Shown here piece after piece: positions 14,363-22,707 of a DNA stretch of 31,624 nt. Under the pieces are notes generated by a model. That model was not told where the DNA came from, searched no databases, and worked only from the letters and a program-made list of their open reading frames with translations. The stretch is from contig CAZNWB010000036.1 of assembly GCA_964576535.1 (NCBI GenBank), positions 1 through 31,624 of the forward strand, read 5' to 3'. The position numbers and the translations under genes are program-made. The first letter of the stretch is position 1, and each line of letters starts with the position of its first letter. Source of the stretch: 2-02-FULL-66-22 sp964576535 (GTDB taxonomy: Bacteria; Methylomirabilota; Methylomirabilia; Methylomirabilales; 2-02-FULL-66-22).

Positions 14363-17300
14363 ATGCACCTGACCAAAATCTCTCTCTTCGGATTCAAATC
14401 CTTCGCGGACAAGGTCGAACTTTCCTTCGAGCCCGGGATCACCGCCATCGTCGGCCCCAACGGCTGCGGCAAAAGCAATATCGCCGACGCGGTCCGCTGG
14501 GCGCTGGGTGAGCAGAGCGCCAAGCTGCTCCGCGGCGACCGCATGGAGGATTGCATCTTTGCCGGCAACGCGCGGCGGAAGCCCATCGGCCTCGCCGAGG
14601 TCACCCTGAGCCTCACCAGGAATGAGGGGCACCTGCCCACGGAGTACGGGGAGATCGAGGTCTCCCGTCGCCTCTACCGCTCCGGCGAGAGCGAATACCT
14701 GCTGAACCGGGTCCCCTGCCGCTTGCGCGATATCACCGACATGTTCATCGACACCGGCCTGGCCGGCGAGCCGTACGCCTTGATCGAGCAAGGAAGTATC
14801 GGCAACGTGGTCAACGCCCGGCCGGCCGACCGCCGCGTCCTGATCGAAGAGGCGGCCGGCATCATGAAGTACAAGACCAAACGGCGGGCCGCCCTCAACA
14901 AGCTCGAGGCCACGGAGCAGAACCTGCTGCGCCTCCGCGACGTGATCGCCGAGGTCGAGCGTCAGCGGAACTCGCTGAAGCGGCAGGCCAACAAGGCCGA
15001 ACGATATCGTGAGCTCGACCGGCGGGCCACGGAACTGAAACTCTTCCTGAAGTTCCGCGAGCACACGGCCCTCTGGGAGGAGCTCCAGGCCCTGCTCGCG
15101 CGCTTGACGCCGCTGCAGGAGAGGCTGGGTGGCCTCCGAGCCGGGATCGCGGCCAGCGAGGCGACGCTGGAGGCGCGGCGCCTGGACGCCCTGCAACAGG
15201 AACAGGCGGTGGCCGCGGCGCAGGAGGCGGTCTACGCCCTCCGGGGGCGCATCGACCGGGATGAAGCGGAGCTGCGCAACCTCGCCCAGCAGATCGAGAC
15301 GGCCGGCCGGCGCCGCACCCACAACGAAGCCACCCTGGCGGCCCTGGGGGAGCGGGCGCGCATGCTCCTGACCGAGCTGGATGCCGGTTCATCCCGCGCG
15401 GCCGCCCAGGAGGACGAGGTGGGGGCGCTGGAGGCGGCCCTGGCAGACGAGGGCGACTGCTTGCGGGAGGCCGAGGCGGCCGTCGCCGCCGCCGTGGCCG
15501 AGCTGGAGCAGGCCCGCGGCCGGGCCGCCCACCAGGGGAGCCAACTGGCGCTCAAGCGGAACGAGCTGGCCACGTTGGTGGAGCGCAGCCGGCAGATGAG
15601 CGTCCAGGCGCAACGGCTGCGCCAGCACCACGCCCAGGCCACGTCGGAGAAGCAGGGGGCCGAGGCCTCGTCCTCGGCGGACGAGGCCCGTCGGCAATCG
15701 GTGCTCGAAGAGAGGCGGATCGCCCAGGCGGAGCGGGAGGCGACCCAGGCCGAGGCCGAGCGGGTGCGCGAGGCCCGGCGCCGCCTGGAGGCCGAGATCG
15801 CCGGTCTCGCGGCGGACGTGGAGCGCCAGCGCGGCCGCTTGGGGTCCCTCCACGAAGTCCGCACGCAGTTCGCCGATTTCGAGGAGGGCAACCGCCTGCT
15901 CCTCCAGGCCGGACGCGACCGGCGCCTCACGGGGATCCTGGGACCGCTCGCCGAGATTCTGGAGGTGCTCCCCCGCCATGAGAAGGCGCTGGAAGCCCTG
16001 CTGGGCCCCCACCTGCAAGGGGTGCGGGTCCAGACCTGGGCGGAGGCGCACGAGGCCCTCGCGCATCTGTTCCGCTCGGCGCAGGGTCGCGCGACCCTCT
16101 TGAGCCCGATGCCGACGGGCGAAGGGACCTGGGGCGAGACGATCCGGGCAGAGGTGGCCGCAGAGCTCGGGGACCTGCCCAAGGAGCTTCGGGGACAGGT
16201 CGAGGGCATGGTCCTCGACCTCGTGCGGGTCCCCGAGGGCAGCCACCCCTGGATCACGAACCTTTTGGCGGATGCCCTCGTCGCGAGCGACCTGGACGCG
16301 GCTCAGGCCATTGCCCGCGAGCTCCCCGGACCCTTCACCATCGCCACCCTGGCGGGCGAGGTGGTGACCCACCGGGGTGTACACGTCGGCGGCACGCCAG
16401 CGCCGCAGGGTCTCCTGGGCCAGCGCCGAGAGGTGCGGGAGCTGGAAGAGGCCCTGGGCACCAGTGAGGTGGGCCTGGCGGGCCTTCACGAGGCGCTCTC
16501 GGTCGTCTCGGAGGAGGTCGCGGCCGCCGAGCGGGCCGTCGAAGCCGCTGGGGCGGCTGAGCGCCAGGCAGAACTGGACTTGCTGGCGGTCGAGAAGGAC
16601 CTGGCGGCCCGGCGGGCCGAGGAGGCGCGCCTCAGCCAGCAGCTGGAACTCTTCGGGATCGAGCTGCAGGCGGTGGAGGCTGACCTCACGCGGATCGCGG
16701 GCGAGGTGGACACCCTGCGGGGGGTCGTCGCCCAGGACGAGGCCGAGGCGGCCCGGCTGAGCCAAGCCATCGCCGGGCGGGACGCGGAGATTGCCGGGCT
16801 CCGCGAGCGGCGCGAGGCCCTGGCTGCGCATCTCGCGGAGCAACGGGTGACGTTAGCCTCGCGGGTCGCGCAACGGGACGAAACCCTGCGGGACCTGGCG
16901 CGGATGCGCCACGACCTGCAGGCGGCCGAGATCGAGACCGCGAGCCTTCAGCAGGAATCGGCGGACCTCGCCACCCAGCAGGCCGCCCTGGAGCGGACGC
17001 GGCGCGGCCTGGCCGAGGGCCTGACCGGCCTCCACCAGGACGAGGGACTGCGCCAGGCGGCGCTGGTGGAGCTGCAAGAGACCCGGGCCGCCACCCAGGA
17101 GACCATCCGACTCCTCGAGGAGGAGCTGCGGGGGAAGCGGCACGAGGAGACGGAGGTCGCCGAGGAGATTGCCGCCCTGGGCGCGCGGCGCGGCGAGCTC
17201 AAGACGGCCATGACCCATCTCGAGGAAAGTCTGTGGCAGGATCATAACGTCAGCCTGCCCGAGCTCCGCGAGCGCTTCGTCGAGGTAAGCTGGGACATGG

Positions 17301-17953
17301 AGGCCGCGCGGTCGGAGCTGGACGAGCTGAGAACCAAGCTGGCAGAGCTGGGCCCCGCCAACCTGGGTGCCCTGGAGGAGTACGAGGCGCTGTGCCAGCG
17401 GCACGAATTCCTCACCACCCAGGCCGCCGACCTCGTGAACTCCGTGGCCTCCCTGCGCCAGGCCATTGCCGAGGTCAACAAGACGATCAGGACGCTGTTC
17501 GATTCCACGCTGGCGACGGTGAACCGGCACTTCGATCACTTCTGGCGCCGCCTGATCGGCGGCGGCAGCGCAGAGCTGCGGCTGGTGGAACCGCCGGAGG
17601 GCGAGCCCGACGAGGAGCCGGGGGTGGAGATGCTGCTCCGCATCCCGGGCAAGCGGGCCACCGTCCTGTCCCTGCTCTCCGGGGGCGAACGCGCCCTGGC
17701 GGCCCTGGCCCTCCTGCTGGGGCTCTTCACGACGCGGCCGAGCCCCTTCTGCCTGCTGGACGAGGTGGATGCGCCGCTGGACGACACCAACGTGGACCGG
17801 TTCAACACCGTGCTCAGGGAGATGGCCCAGAGCTCTCAGTTCCTCGTGGTCACCCACAACAAGCGCACCATGGAGGCGGCCGACCTTCTCTACGGGATCA
17901 CCATGGAGGAGGAGGGCGTGTCCAAGGTGATCTCCGTCCGCATGGCTGGCTGA
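14363..17953 (+). CDS. smc: Chromosome segregation ATPase SMC
   Basis: The 1196-residue protein has the full SMC plan: an N-terminal ATPase half with Walker A GPNGCGKSN (residues 31-39) after MHLTKISLFGFKSFAD, a long Glu/Ala/Arg-rich coiled coil (about 165-515), a hinge domain (about 520-680, opening LTGILGPLAEILEV), a second coiled coil (about 685-1020), and a C-terminal half with the ABC signature LSGGERALAALAL (near 1105) and Walker B CLLDEVDAPLDD (D1133, E1134). Two molecules join at the hinge and work with ScpA/ScpB to extrude DNA loops; neither partner gene is in the window. Length is normal. The start has GGAGGGG about 13 nt upstream. The many long open frames on the other strand are GC-driven shadows. 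Confidence 0.97.
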   Translation: MHLTKISLFGFKSFADKVELSFEPGITAIVGPNGCGKSNIADAVRWALGEQSAKLLRGDRMEDCIFAGNARRKPIGLAEVTLSLTRNEGHLPTEYGEIEVSRRLYRSGESEYLLNRVPCRLRDITDMFIDTGLAGEPYALIEQGSIGNVVNARPADRRVLIEEAAGIMKYKTKRRAALNKLEATEQNLLRLRDVIAEVERQRNSLKRQANKAERYRELDRRATELKLFLKFREHTALWEELQALLARLTPLQERLGGLRAGIAASEATLEARRLDALQQEQAVAAAQEAVYALRGRIDRDEAELRNLAQQIETAGRRRTHNEATLAALGERARMLLTELDAGSSRAAAQEDEVGALEAALADEGDCLREAEAAVAAAVAELEQARGRAAHQGSQLALKRNELATLVERSRQMSVQAQRLRQHHAQATSEKQGAEASSSADEARRQSVLEERRIAQAEREATQAEAERVREARRRLEAEIAGLAADVERQRGRLGSLHEVRTQFADFEEGNRLLLQAGRDRRLTGILGPLAEILEVLPRHEKALEALLGPHLQGVRVQTWAEAHEALAHLFRSAQGRATLLSPMPTGEGTWGETIRAEVAAELGDLPKELRGQVEGMVLDLVRVPEGSHPWITNLLADALVASDLDAAQAIARELPGPFTIATLAGEVVTHRGVHVGGTPAPQGLLGQRREVRELEEALGTSEVGLAGLHEALSVVSEEVAAAERAVEAAGAAERQAELDLLAVEKDLAARRAEEARLSQQLELFGIELQAVEADLTRIAGEVDTLRGVVAQDEAEAARLSQAIAGRDAEIAGLRERREALAAHLAEQRVTLASRVAQRDETLRDLARMRHDLQAAEIETASLQQESADLATQQAALERTRRGLAEGLTGLHQDEGLRQAALVELQETRAATQETIRLLEEELRGKRHEETEVAEEIAALGARRGELKTAMTHLEESLWQDHNVSLPELRERFVEVSWDMEAARSELDELRTKLAELGPANLGALEEYEALCQRHEFLTTQAADLVNSVASLRQAIAEVNKTIRTLFDSTLATVNRHFDHFWRRLIGGGSAELRLVEPPEGEPDEEPGVEMLLRIPGKRATVLSLLSGGERALAALALLLGLFTTRPSPFCLLDEVDAPLDDTNVDRFNTVLREMAQSSQFLVVTHNKRTMEAADLLYGITMEEEGVSKVISVRMAG

Positions 17954-17954
17954 C

Positions 17955-18043
17955 AAAAAGAGCGTTCGACTGTTCGGTCGTTCGGGTGTTCCGTGGTTCC
18001 AGTACGACCGAACCACCGAACTCCCGAACGACCGAACGCTTTT
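17955..18043. repeat. Fold-back octamer repeat, copy 3 (after smc)
   Basis: The left arm reads GTTCGACT, GTTCGGTC, GTTCGGGT, GTTCCGTG and the right arm is the reverse complement of GTTCGGTC, GTTCGGGA, GTTCGGTG, GTTCGGTC. Here the centre is GTTCCAGTACGACC instead of the GGGTCCGGA seen in the other two copies. An A run precedes it and TTTT follows. It starts one nucleotide after the smc TGA and ends 10 nt before the ATG of the Roadblock gene. Confidence 0.9.
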
Positions 18044-18053
18044 GAGTCTTGAG

Positions 18054-18416
18054 ATGTCCACTGATATGCAAGCGATCCTCAGCGACCTCGTGAGCCGCGT
18101 GGGCGGGTCCCGCGGCGCCATCCTGCTGGACAAGGACGGCGTCCCCATCGCCCAGGCGCCCCAGGGACCGGCCTTTGACCTGGAGGCCGTCGGGGCTCTC
18201 TCCCGTCCACTCTTGCAGGATGCCCTGGCCGCGGCCGCGCGGCACGGGCAGGGAGGCGTTTTCGAGGTCCTGCTGGAGGCCGAGCGCGCCACGCTCGCCA
18301 TGATCCCTCTCAAGAACTCCTGCTATCTCTGTTTCTTGCTTTCCCCCGAGGCGATGCTGGGACGCGGCCTCTTCGAGGCACGCCGCGCCGCTACTGCCCT
18401 GGACCAAGCCCTCTGA
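18054..18416 (+). CDS. Roadblock/LC7-like domain protein
   Basis: The 120-residue protein is short and single-domain. The pattern ILSDLVSRVGGSRGAILLDKDGVPIAQ followed by a helix, then FEVLLEAERATLAMIPLKNSCYLCFLL matches the Roadblock/LC7 (MglB-like) fold: helix, beta hairpin with a DKDG turn, helix, and two more strands. Such proteins usually regulate small Ras-like GTPases. Its stop overlaps the ftsY start as TGATG, so it is translated together with a GTPase, FtsY, which makes a regulatory link tempting but unproven. The ATG at 18054 is chosen; an ATG at 18066 is possible. Assignment rests on fold-level pattern, not on a unique motif. Confidence 0.66.
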   Translation: MSTDMQAILSDLVSRVGGSRGAILLDKDGVPIAQAPQGPAFDLEAVGALSRPLLQDALAAAARHGQGGVFEVLLEAERATLAMIPLKNSCYLCFLLSPEAMLGRGLFEARRAATALDQAL

Positions 18417-19351
18417 TGTCCGCAGAAGCCCCGCCGGGTCCGCCAGGATATCTCTCCCGCCTGCGCGACGGCCTCCGGAAGACCCGCGACGGTCTTCGGG
18501 AGAAGCTGGGCGGGCTGTTCGGCGACGCGCCGCTGGACGAGGCGACGTTCGACGCGTTGGAAGAGGCCTTGCTGGCCTCGGATCTGGGCCCCGCCACGAC
18601 GGCGGCGATCCTGGAGCCGGCGCGTGGGGAGTTCCGCCGGCAAGGCATCACCACGGCCGAGGGGATGCGCGAGTTCCTGGCCCAGCGGGTTGCAGAATTG
18701 GTGACCGTCGCCGCCCCGCCCTCTCCGGCGCCGTCCGTCCCGCCCCACGTCACGCTGTTCCTGGGGGTGAACGGCTCGGGCAAGACGACGACCATCGCCA
18801 AGCTGGCCGCGCGCCATCGCACTGCAGGTGAGAGCGTCCTTTTGGCGGCAGGCGATACCTTCCGCGCCGCCGCCATCGAGCAGCTCCAGATCTGGGGTGG
18901 GCGAATCGGGGCGGACGTGATCGCTCACAAGGCCGGCGCGGACCCCGCCGCTGTCGTCTTCGATGCCTGCAAGGCAGCCACGGCGCGGGGAGTTGACCGT
19001 CTGCTGATAGATACCGCCGGTCGCCTGCACACCCGCCGGAACCTGATGGAGGAGCTGAAGAAGATCCACCGCGTCATCGCCCGGGAGGTGCCCGGCGCGC
19101 CCCACGAGACTCTCCTGGTCCTGGATGCCACGACCGGGCTCAATGCCATCGCCCAGGCCCGGGAGTTCCATCAGGCCGTCGGCGTGACCGGCCTGGTCAT
19201 TGCCAAGCTAGACGGGACGGCCAAGGGTGGCGCGGTGGTCGCCATCGCTCAGAGCCTGAAGATTCCCGTGCGCTACGTTGGCGTGGGCGAATCACCCGAG
19301 GACCTCCAGCCCTTCGACCCCCACGCCTTCGCCTCCGCGCTGCTTTTCTGA
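18416..19351 (+). CDS. ftsY: Signal recognition particle receptor FtsY
   Basis: The 311-residue SRP GTPase contains the four-helix N domain (LDEATFDALEEALLASDLG) and the G domain with GVNGSGKTTTIAKLA (P-loop near residue 120), DTFRAAAIEQLQIW, DTAGRLHTRRNLMEEL, and AKLDGTAKGG. It docks ribosome-SRP complexes at the membrane. The acidic A domain of E. coli FtsY is absent; the N-terminus has only a short basic amphipathic helix (YLSRLRDGLRKTRDGLREKLGG), which would contact the membrane, as in many non-enteric bacteria. The start overlaps the Roadblock gene stop by one base. Confidence 0.96.
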   Translation: MSAEAPPGPPGYLSRLRDGLRKTRDGLREKLGGLFGDAPLDEATFDALEEALLASDLGPATTAAILEPARGEFRRQGITTAEGMREFLAQRVAELVTVAAPPSPAPSVPPHVTLFLGVNGSGKTTTIAKLAARHRTAGESVLLAAGDTFRAAAIEQLQIWGGRIGADVIAHKAGADPAAVVFDACKAATARGVDRLLIDTAGRLHTRRNLMEELKKIHRVIAREVPGAPHETLLVLDATTGLNAIAQAREFHQAVGVTGLVIAKLDGTAKGGAVVAIAQSLKIPVRYVGVGESPEDLQPFDPHAFASALLF

Positions 19352-19388
19352 TTGCGCCTGGCCTACTTCCCCCTGTCCCTCTTTGCGG

Positions 19389-19416
19389 TTGACGCCGCCC
19401 AAGGGCATGATACGAT
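19389..19416 (+). promoter_or_regulatory. Candidate promoter of the nucleotidyltransferase gene
   Basis: TTGACG (19389-19394) and TACGAT (19411-19416) are spaced by 16 nt, with five and four consensus matches. The ATG at 19471 lies about 47 nt after the predicted start of transcription. The boxes lie in the gap after ftsY, so the downstream pair is likely a separate unit. Confidence 0.45.
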
Positions 19417-19470
19417 TCGCCCGGATCAGCGGCCCGGTATTTGCTGCCCAAGGGGCGCCAGAAGCATCCG

Positions 19471-19977
19471 ATGGTTGGACAAATCGAAGAGATTCTCGAC
19501 GCCCTGAACCGTGCCGGCGTCCGGTATCTTGTGGTGGGCGGCGTTGCCGTTGTGTTGCATGGACACCTTCGGACCACTGCCGATCTGGACTTGGTCATTC
19601 AGCTCCAACGCGAGAACGTCCTCAGGGCCATGCGCGCGCTGAGCGAACTGGAGTACCGGCCTCGCGCCCCCGTCCCGGCTGAGGGGTTGGCGGACCCAGA
19701 TGTCCGCGAGCAATGGATTCGGGAAAAGGGTCTCGCAGTCTTTGCTCTCTGGAGCCCGGCGCATCCAACGCTGGAGATTGACGTTCTGGTCTCCGAGCCG
19801 TTCGACTTTGACACAGTGTATTCCCGCGCTCTCCGGGTCCCCCTGCAGAAGACCCAGGCGACTGTCATCGCCCTCGAGGATCTGATCACACTCAAGCGGC
19901 AGGTGGGCCGCCCGAGGGACCTGGAGGATGTCACCGCCCTGGAATCCCTACGGGAGGCGGAGGGACAGAGTGAATGA
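19471..19977 (+). CDS. Nucleotidyltransferase-fold protein (DUF6036/AbiEii-like)
   Basis: The 168-residue protein has a minimal nucleotidyltransferase core: YLVVGGVAVVLHGH (GG at 23-24), then TTADLDLVI with D38 and D40 as metal ligands, and a third acid at D104 in LEIDVLV. The C-terminal ALEDLITLKRQVGRPRDLEDVTAL is typical of the DUF6036 and AbiEii-like families, in which LIxLKxxxGRxKDxxD follows the catalytic sheet. The substrate is unknown; relatives act as toxins that modify tRNA or as antitoxin-type NMP transferases. A small Arg-rich gene starts 11 bp downstream. The ATG at 19471 is preferred to the TTG at 19441. Confidence 0.75.
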   Translation: MVGQIEEILDALNRAGVRYLVVGGVAVVLHGHLRTTADLDLVIQLQRENVLRAMRALSELEYRPRAPVPAEGLADPDVREQWIREKGLAVFALWSPAHPTLEIDVLVSEPFDFDTVYSRALRVPLQKTQATVIALEDLITLKRQVGRPRDLEDVTALESLREAEGQSE

Positions 19978-19988
19978 GGTGAGTGCCG

Positions 19989-20195
19989 ATGGCTGAAGGG
20001 AAGCAGTCAGACAGCCAGTCGGGTTTGGGTGAATTCGACCGCGGCTTCGAGGGCCATAGCCGCCGTCAGGCAAGGCTCGGCCTCAAACTGACCCCAGCCG
20101 AGCGGCTGAGATGGCTGGAGCAGACCATGGAGGAACTGAGGGGGTTGCTGGGACGCGCCCGGCAGGGCCGTCCCATCAAGCCAAAAACCGACTGA
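19989..20195 (+). CDS. Small charged protein next to the nucleotidyltransferase
   Basis: The 68-residue protein starts at an ATG with GAGGTG about 8 nt upstream, overlapping the end of the preceding gene's intergenic gap. It has a polar N-terminus, then LKLTPAERLRWLEQTMEELRGLLGRARQG, an amphipathic helix with the motif LTPxERLxWLE. Small proteins with this motif are frequently found beside DUF6036-type nucleotidyltransferases, suggesting a functional pair, possibly toxin-antitoxin-like. I cannot name a family with certainty. The C-terminal RQGRPIKPKTD is basic. Confidence 0.6.
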   Translation: MAEGKQSDSQSGLGEFDRGFEGHSRRQARLGLKLTPAERLRWLEQTMEELRGLLGRARQGRPIKPKTD

Positions 20196-20298
20196 CCGCC
20201 CGGACCCGCCTCAGAATCGGTGGAGCCTCGCCGATGACTCCCAGCGCTTTGCCCCCCACGTCTTCGCTCTATTCGCCTGACTCGTCCACCCTCGGCGG

Positions 20299-20340
20299 TT
20301 CGACATTCGACATTCGGTGTTCGATATTCAAGATTGGATT
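20299..20340 (+). repeat. Short heptanucleotide array (TTCGANA type)
   Basis: Six consecutive 7-bp units read TTCGACA, TTCGACA, TTCGGTG, TTCGATA, TTCAAGA, TTGGATT, drifting in sequence towards the 3' end. It sits in the 180-bp gap between the small charged protein gene and the SDR gene, which otherwise holds no gene. Its unit length (7) differs from that of the octamer fold-back repeat, but the TTCGG core is similar. Function unknown. Confidence 0.6.
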
Positions 20341-20376
20341 CGTTCCTCCGCACCACTCTCCTCACCGGAGGTCATC

Positions 20377-21147
20377 ATGCAATCGGGTTCTCCAAGCGTC
20401 GTCATCGTCACCGGGGGCGCCCAGGGGATAGGAAAGGGCATTGTGCGCTACCTGCTGGAGCGAGGTCACCAAATAGTCATCGCGGACGTGGATGCCGAAG
20501 CCGGCCAGGAGACGCGGGAGGAGTATCGGGGCCTTGGAGAAATAGCCTTCATCGAAACCGACGTCTCGAACGAAGCCTCGGTTCAGCGTTGCGTGCAGCG
20601 CGTTGTGGAGGCGCACAAGAGAATCGGCGCACTCATCAACAACGCCGGCCTCGCCCGACCCCCTCGGGAGCCCGTTGAAACTCTAAGCCTGGAGGTCTGG
20701 AACAGATTCCTCGCGACCAACCTGACCGGCTGTTTCCTGATGACCAAGCATTGTGTTCCGCACTTGCGTCAGGCGCGCGGGGCCATCGTCAACATCGCGT
20801 CCACCCGGGCCATCCAATCCGAGCCTCATACCGAGGCATATTCGGCAACCAAGGGTGGCCTCGTTGCCGTGACCCACGCCCTCGCCATAAGCCTCGGCCA
20901 CGAGATCCGGGTCAACTGCATCAGCCCCGGATGGATCGATGTTTCCCAGTGGAAGAAACGGAGTCAGCGAAAGGCCGCCGATCTAAGGGAAGAGGATCAC
21001 GCCCAGCATCCGGCCGGGCGGGTGGGCACGCCACAGGACATTGCCGCCCTGGTAGCCTTCCTGATTTCTGAGGGGGCCGGGTTCATCACCGGCCAGAACT
21101 TCGTGGTGGATGGGGGGATGACGAAGAAGATGATCTATGTGGAATGA
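20377..21147 (+). CDS. Short-chain dehydrogenase/reductase
   Basis: The 256-residue protein is a classical SDR. The NAD(P) motif is TGGAQGIGKG (residues 12-21), followed by ADVDAE, where Asp after the second strand favours NAD(H). Then NNAG (88-91), the active-site N115, S142, Y155 and K159 in AYSATKGG, and the C-terminal ITGQNFVVDGGM. The substrate cannot be predicted. The ATG at 20377 has GGAGGT 4 nt upstream; the open frame before it has no SDR features. It stands alone, with the ABC transporter convergent downstream. Confidence 0.9.
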   Translation: MQSGSPSVVIVTGGAQGIGKGIVRYLLERGHQIVIADVDAEAGQETREEYRGLGEIAFIETDVSNEASVQRCVQRVVEAHKRIGALINNAGLARPPREPVETLSLEVWNRFLATNLTGCFLMTKHCVPHLRQARGAIVNIASTRAIQSEPHTEAYSATKGGLVAVTHALAISLGHEIRVNCISPGWIDVSQWKKRSQRKAADLREEDHAQHPAGRVGTPQDIAALVAFLISEGAGFITGQNFVVDGGMTKKMIYVE

Positions 21148-21271
21148 GCCGCGAAACACATCACCAAGAGGGCACGTCGGTAGGTAATGCGCCGCCGCGG
21201 GGGGGAACAGAATATTACTTGTAATGCAACGCCCCGGAATCCTGCTGGTTCATCTGCAATGCAGCATGCCG

Positions 21272-22033
21272 CTATCGCTTGAGAAACACCCTCAGTCTCT
21301 CACTCGTGGGACAGGAGAAGATTCTTCTTGAGTCTCCCTGTTCAACGACCGCTCCTCCATCCATGAACACGACGCGATGGGCCACGTCTCGGGCGAATTG
21401 CATCTCGTGGGTGACCACAACCATGGTCATCCCCTCTTGGGCAAGCTGCTTCATCGCCGCAAGCACCTCTTCCACAAGCTGGGGGTCGAGGGCGGAGGTG
21501 ACCTCGTCGAAGAGCATGACCTTCGGCTGCATCGCCAAGGCGCGGACGATGGCGACGCGCTGCTGCTGGCCGCCGGAGAGCGTGATTGGATACTCGTTCA
21601 CCTTTTCCGAGAGACCGAAGCGAGCGAGAAGGTCGCGCGCACGCGCTTCTGCCTCTCTCCTCGCAACCCGCTTCACCCGCACGGGGGCCGTCATGACGTT
21701 GTTGAGCACGGTCATGTGAGGGAACAAGTTGAAGCTCTGGAAGACCATGCCGATGTTCGAGCGCGCCGAGGCGAGTTCGCGCTCAGACCGCCGGACACGC
21801 CTCCCCCCTAGCTCAAGGCGGTAGCCGATGACCTCGCCGTCCACTTCGATCTCCCCTTCATCGTATTCTTCCAGGAAATTGATGCTGCGCAAGAGCGTGG
21901 TCTTCCCTGAGCCGCTGGGGCCGATGATCACCACCATTTCTCCGTGGTCAACTGACAGTGACACATTCCTTAGGACCTGTAGGTGACCGAAACGCTTGCT
22001 CACATTCCGGATCTCGATCATCGAACGTCTCAT
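21272..22033 (-). CDS. Polar amino-acid ABC transporter ATP-binding protein
   Basis: The 253-residue ATPase has Walker A GPSGSGKTT (38-46), the Q-loop MVFQSFNLFPHMTVLNNV, the signature LSGGQQQRVAI, Walker B VMLFDEVTSALD and the switch VVTHEM. The FQSFNLFPHMT and THEMQFARDVAHRVVFMDGG segments are typical of the GlnQ/HisP group. I chose the ATG at 22033 because AAGGG lies 8 nt upstream; ATGs at 22057 and 22021 are also possible. It is the last gene of a four-gene minus-strand operon and powers import by the two permeases upstream. The inserted GYRLELGGRRVRR after the Walker A helix resembles the HisP-like longer loop. Confidence 0.92.
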   Translation of the reverse strand: MRRSMIEIRNVSKRFGHLQVLRNVSLSVDHGEMVVIIGPSGSGKTTLLRSINFLEEYDEGEIEVDGEVIGYRLELGGRRVRRSERELASARSNIGMVFQSFNLFPHMTVLNNVMTAPVRVKRVARREAEARARDLLARFGLSEKVNEYPITLSGGQQQRVAIVRALAMQPKVMLFDEVTSALDPQLVEEVLAAMKQLAQEGMTMVVVTHEMQFARDVAHRVVFMDGGAVVEQGDSRRIFSCPTSERLRVFLKR

Positions 22034-22046
22034 CCGGACGGACCCT

Positions 22047-22694
22047 TCAGTGGCCATAGCGCAACCGTTCCTCCAGGTACCGCCCACACCTGGACAGGGA
22101 GTAGCAAATGCAGAAATAGATGAAGCCCACGCCTGCGAAGATCTGGAATGCGGCGGTCGTCCGCTCCACCACTTCGCGACCGGCCATGGTAAGTTCCCAC
22201 ACGCCGATGATGGACACCAGTGACGTGCTCTTAATGAGAACCATGCAGGTGTTGAAGAAAGGCGGCGCCGCCAGGCGGAGGGCCTGCGGGAATATGACGA
22301 GGCAGAGCATCAGCGGTCGGCGCATGCCGAGACTCCGGGCGGCATCCCACTGCCCCTTGGGCAGCGAATTGATCGCCGCCCGGAAGACCTCCCCCATGAA
22401 GGCACCGAAGTAGATGGAGATAACCAGAATCCCACCTAGGAACGGCTGCACGTTGATGCCGGCGAAGGGTAAGACATAGTACATGGCAAACAGGAGCACC
22501 AGCAACGGCACGCCCCGATTTACATAGAGGTATACCAGGATGAGCGTCCGAACGGGGACGTTTCCGAATACCTGAAGCAGTGCCACGAAGAGGCCGATGA
22601 CGGAACTGAGAACGATGCTTGCGGCGGACATCTCCACCGTCTTGCCCGCCCCGCTCAACAGATAAGGAAAATTGTCGAGGAGTTGGCTGAGCAT
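22047..22694 (-). CDS. Polar amino-acid ABC transporter permease
   Basis: The 215-residue protein has about five hydrophobic segments and the cytoplasmic EAA-type loop (INSLPKGQWDAARSLGMRRPLMLCLVIFPQALR) of the HisMQ/GlnP family, where the G is followed by the ATPase-coupling helix. The sequence FFNTCMVLIKSTSLVSIIGVWELT is the usual end of these permeases. It pairs with the second permease at 22708 as a heterodimer. It lies 13 bp from the upstream permease gene and the ATPase start follows within 14 bp, all coupled. The ATG at 22694 fits the family's N-terminus. Confidence 0.9.
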   Translation of the reverse strand: MLSQLLDNFPYLLSGAGKTVEMSAASIVLSSVIGLFVALLQVFGNVPVRTLILVYLYVNRGVPLLVLLFAMYYVLPFAGINVQPFLGGILVISIYFGAFMGEVFRAAINSLPKGQWDAARSLGMRRPLMLCLVIFPQALRLAAPPFFNTCMVLIKSTSLVSIIGVWELTMAGREVVERTTAAFQIFAGVGFIYFCICYSLSRCGRYLEERLRYGH

Positions 22695-22707
22695 CTCCGA
22701 TCCGCAC

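Noticed and set aside
15389..18313. Two 480-codon open frames on the minus strand over smc
   Set aside because: They are antisense shadows of the coiled-coil coding region, without recognisable motifs; smc itself is fully supported.
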